Assembly (NCBI RefSeq): GCF_000223985.1
Contig: NZ_AFWV01000020.1
Location: forward strand, 23,168 to 87,167
Direction: 5' to 3'
DNA: 64,000 nt
From: Thiocapsa marina 5811
GTDB taxonomy: Bacteria; Pseudomonadota; Gammaproteobacteria; Chromatiales; Chromatiaceae
Part shown: positions 62,052 through 64,000 of the stretch, in pieces
Layout: the number at the start of each line of letters is the position of its first letter
How positions within the stretch are numbered: the first letter of the stretch is position 1
Program-made: the position numbers and the translations under genes
Notes under the pieces: generated by a model
The model's database searches: none
What the model saw: only the letters and a program-made list of their open reading frames with translations
What the model was told of the DNA's origin: nothing

Positions 62052-63120
62052 GCGATTCCTCCATCCGGGTATGCAGACGCGCTTTAAGCAATCGTGCTGC
62101 GTCATCCAATTCTTCATCCGATGCAAGGGCATACTCGCGCCACAGCATACAGAGTTGCTCCTGTACCTCGTCGAAGAGGTGGTCCCGCGTCAAAGCGAAG
62201 GCATCCAACCCAAGGTCGGCGTCCGCCACGCATAAATACTGCTGGCTCTCCTCATCAAGCACCGGCACCAACTCCAGCGGCGTCTTCATCCGCACCGGCA
62301 GCGCCTCCAATTCAGTCACCACCATGGGCGAAAAATCGACCGGCTCGATCCGTGAGACATCCATGAGCTTGCTCGGGCTACCCTCGTCGTCCAGCACGAA
62401 GCGCCCGGTGACCTGAATCGGCTCCTTGCGCGACTCGATAATGCTGTCCTCGATTTCCGGAAGGTAGGTGCAGACGATTTCGCGACGGGTGGGCGGGTAC
62501 AGGATCGCGACCTGGCGAGCCGCGAAATCGATCCGCAGCAACTCCCCGGTGACCGTCATGATCGTGTCTTCGGAAAGCGTGGGCGCCAGGCGCTCACTGA
62601 TGAAACGCGAAACACGCCAAGTCAGTACGGCCGGTTCCGGCGAGCTCCGCGTGCTCAGGCTGAAGCGCAGTCCCTCAGGATCTTTGGGCAGGAATTTTTG
62701 AATCTCCCGCAGTGCGCGCTGCATCAGTGCGGGCGGGAGCAGGCGGTTGAGGGCGTCACTGTCGTGTCCGGACAAGGCCGTCCAGATGTCCTGAATCCGG
62801 TCCAGGGAGTCCCGCCCTCCCGAGATCAAGTCCGGGGAGCCCACATCCAACGGCAAGGCGTAGCTTCCCGGTCCGGGGATCCCGCAGCGCAGGGCGTATT
62901 GCTGTCGCATCGCCCGACTCGGCTTCAAGCGTTCGCCCAACTCCTGCCGGGACTCACTCATGGCAAGCAGATACGCGAGTCGTTGCAGGCCGGACAGCAC
63001 CGCCACCAGGCACTCGGCGCGTATCTCATGGTGGTCCGCCTCGCCACCCTCGACCTTCAGCAAGGCGACGAAGCCCTCCGGAATCTCGGGGGATGGGGGA
63101 TGATGTTCAGGCATGGACAT
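62038..63120 (-). CDS. Protein of unknown function paired with the HicA-like protein
   Basis: 360 residues, acidic, soluble. Recognisable features are only general: an N-terminal PEGFVALLKVEGGEADHHEI, a helical middle (MQRALREIQKFLPKDPEGLR) and a beta-rich part. It ends inside the HicA-like gene's start, so the two are co-translated. It could be an antitoxin or sensor for the downstream partner, or an accessory of DISARM; this is inference from position. Confidence 0.6.
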   Translation of the reverse strand: MSMPEHHPPSPEIPEGFVALLKVEGGEADHHEIRAECLVAVLSGLQRLAYLLAMSESRQELGERLKPSRAMRQQYALRCGIPGPGSYALPLDVGSPDLISGGRDSLDRIQDIWTALSGHDSDALNRLLPPALMQRALREIQKFLPKDPEGLRFSLSTRSSPEPAVLTWRVSRFISERLAPTLSEDTIMTVTGELLRIDFAARQVAILYPPTRREIVCTYLPEIEDSIIESRKEPIQVTGRFVLDDEGSPSKLMDVSRIEPVDFSPMVVTELEALPVRMKTPLELVPVLDEESQQYLCVADADLGLDAFALTRDHLFDEVQEQLCMLWREYALASDEELDDAARLLKARLHTRMEESRAEA

Positions 63121-63352
63121 GACACCTTCGGTACGGGCAATCGTTGATCACGGGTGACTGGCCCTCATGCCGACGGGTGTCAGCGAGGACGCAGCGGAAC
63201 AAGGATGATTATGCACCGAGGCCGCGGCAACCGGTCGAACACGTACAGCCCGTTTCCTCATGGGGCATTGCCGAGAACCTGTCGATGAGATCGACAGGTG
63301 GCTCGGATCGGTCGATTTTCTTGAGTTTTATCGACACGTTCTCTCGACTCAC

Positions 63353-64000
63353 TCACGCCGTCAGCAACCGAAACAAGGGGTCGTTGATGTAGTACAGCTC
63401 CCGTCCGATCCGTTGGGCGCGCAGCAGACCCAGGGATTCGAGGGTCTGGAGGTAGACCGAAGCCGTCTGGCGCTTGGCGATGCCGCGCTCTTCCAGGAAG
63501 CGGATCTTGCACGTAGGTCACCCAGGTCTGCCAGTCGCCGGCCTCGGTCACCTGGCGCAGCCCGGCGTAGTAGGCGCTCTTGTGGTGGATGATGTAGTGC
63601 GAGAGATAGAGCACAGGCAGCTCCAGCAGCCCCTGGTCCACCAGATACAGGATGTTGAGGATACGCCCGGTGCGGCCGTTGCCGTCGACGAAGGGGTGGA
63701 TCGCCTCGAACTGATAATGGAGCACCGCCAGCTTGATCAGCGGGTCGGTCCCGTCCTGCGCGTGCAGGTAGCGCTCCAGATTCGCCAGCTTGTCGCGGAT
63801 AACCGCCTCGCCCTCGGGCGGGGTGTAGATCACCTCGCCCCGGCTGTTGGCGATCTTGGTGCCGGGCACCCGGCGGATGCCGAGGTCGGATTCCTTGATG
63901 ATGCCCGCGATCTCGATGAAGAGATTGGTGGCGAGCGGCCGCTGCCCGAGGGCGCGAAAGCCGTGCCACACGGCCTCGCGATAGCGCAGCACTTCCTTGG
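63353..64000 (-). pseudogene. Fic-family protein gene, internally deleted and cut by window edge
   Basis: The Fic core is present (AIHPFVDGNGRTGRILNILY, NLFIEIAGIIKESDLGIRR), as is the winged-helix C-terminus (IAKRQTASVYLQTLESLGLL, IGRELYYINDPLFRLLTA) ending at the TGA at 63353-63355. The two parts are in different frames: at about 63505-63512 WVTYVQ should lead into some 50-60 residues before KIRFLEERG, but these are missing and the frame changes. The N-terminus lies beyond the window. Fic enzymes AMPylate proteins; this copy would make a truncated product with a foreign tail. Confidence 0.75.

Overview
The window is high-GC DNA with tightly packed, ATG/GTG-started operons and gammaproteobacterial families (F-type conjugation genes, SXT/R391-like recombination genes, formylglycine-generating-enzyme-like target proteins of a diversity-generating retroelement). 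This fits a Chromatiaceae-like purple sulfur bacterium or a close relative, but no rRNA or core housekeeping gene is present to prove it. Nearly everything is accessory: defence, signalling and mobile-element genes with several broken copies.

Left part (1-12.6 kb). The tail of an FGE-sulfatase protein is followed by a minus-strand operon: NUDIX hydrolase, a fused RelA/SpoT-synthetase/TPR/SLOG-like/RyR protein, two small ExbD-like membrane proteins and a large TolQ/MotA-like channel. It looks like a nucleotide-signalling system with a membrane effector. Next come three small exported or lipoprotein genes and a plus-strand three-gene operon of unknown function that includes a multi-zinc-ribbon protein.

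DGR region (12.9-21.4 kb). A diversity-generating retroelement is visible in full: Avd, reverse transcriptase, a 119-bp template repeat and two target genes ending in 119-bp variable repeats. Most TR/VR differences fall on template adenines. The reverse transcriptase seems to lack its N-terminal finger motifs, and further target-like genes to the right are in fragments.

Conjugation region (21.4-34.3 kb). After a repeat array and a DnaA box there is an F-type operon: dsbC, two traV-like lipoproteins, traA-like pilin, an unknown, a 53-codon RRXRR-like ORF, traC, trbI, trhF-like peptidase, trbC-traW, traU, traN. A DUF1778/GNAT toxin-antitoxin pair follows. traL/E/K/B, traI/D and traF/H/G are absent from the window.

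Middle (34.3-43.5 kb): a phosphodiester glycosidase, an IS630 element, a large secreted vWA/LCAT-like lipase protein, a 519-bp inverted-repeat-bounded segment with an integrase remnant, and a HigBA pair.

Recombination/maintenance module (43.7-54.7 kb), resembling SXT/R391 and IncA/C backbones: AcaB/DUF1845-type regulator, Bet recombinase, YqaJ exonuclease, CobS-like AAA+ ATPase, WGR-like protein, DUF3150, CobT-like vWA protein, methylase-like protein, RadC, Toprim primase. Most genes carry a recurrent structured leader that may mask the ribosome binding site, and three successive unrelated proteins share a GF[YF]F C-terminus.

Right part (54.7-64 kb): minus-strand DISARM core drmA-drmB-drmC (drmB frameshifted), preceded by a HicA-like small protein, an unknown partner and a damaged Fic gene that runs off the right edge.
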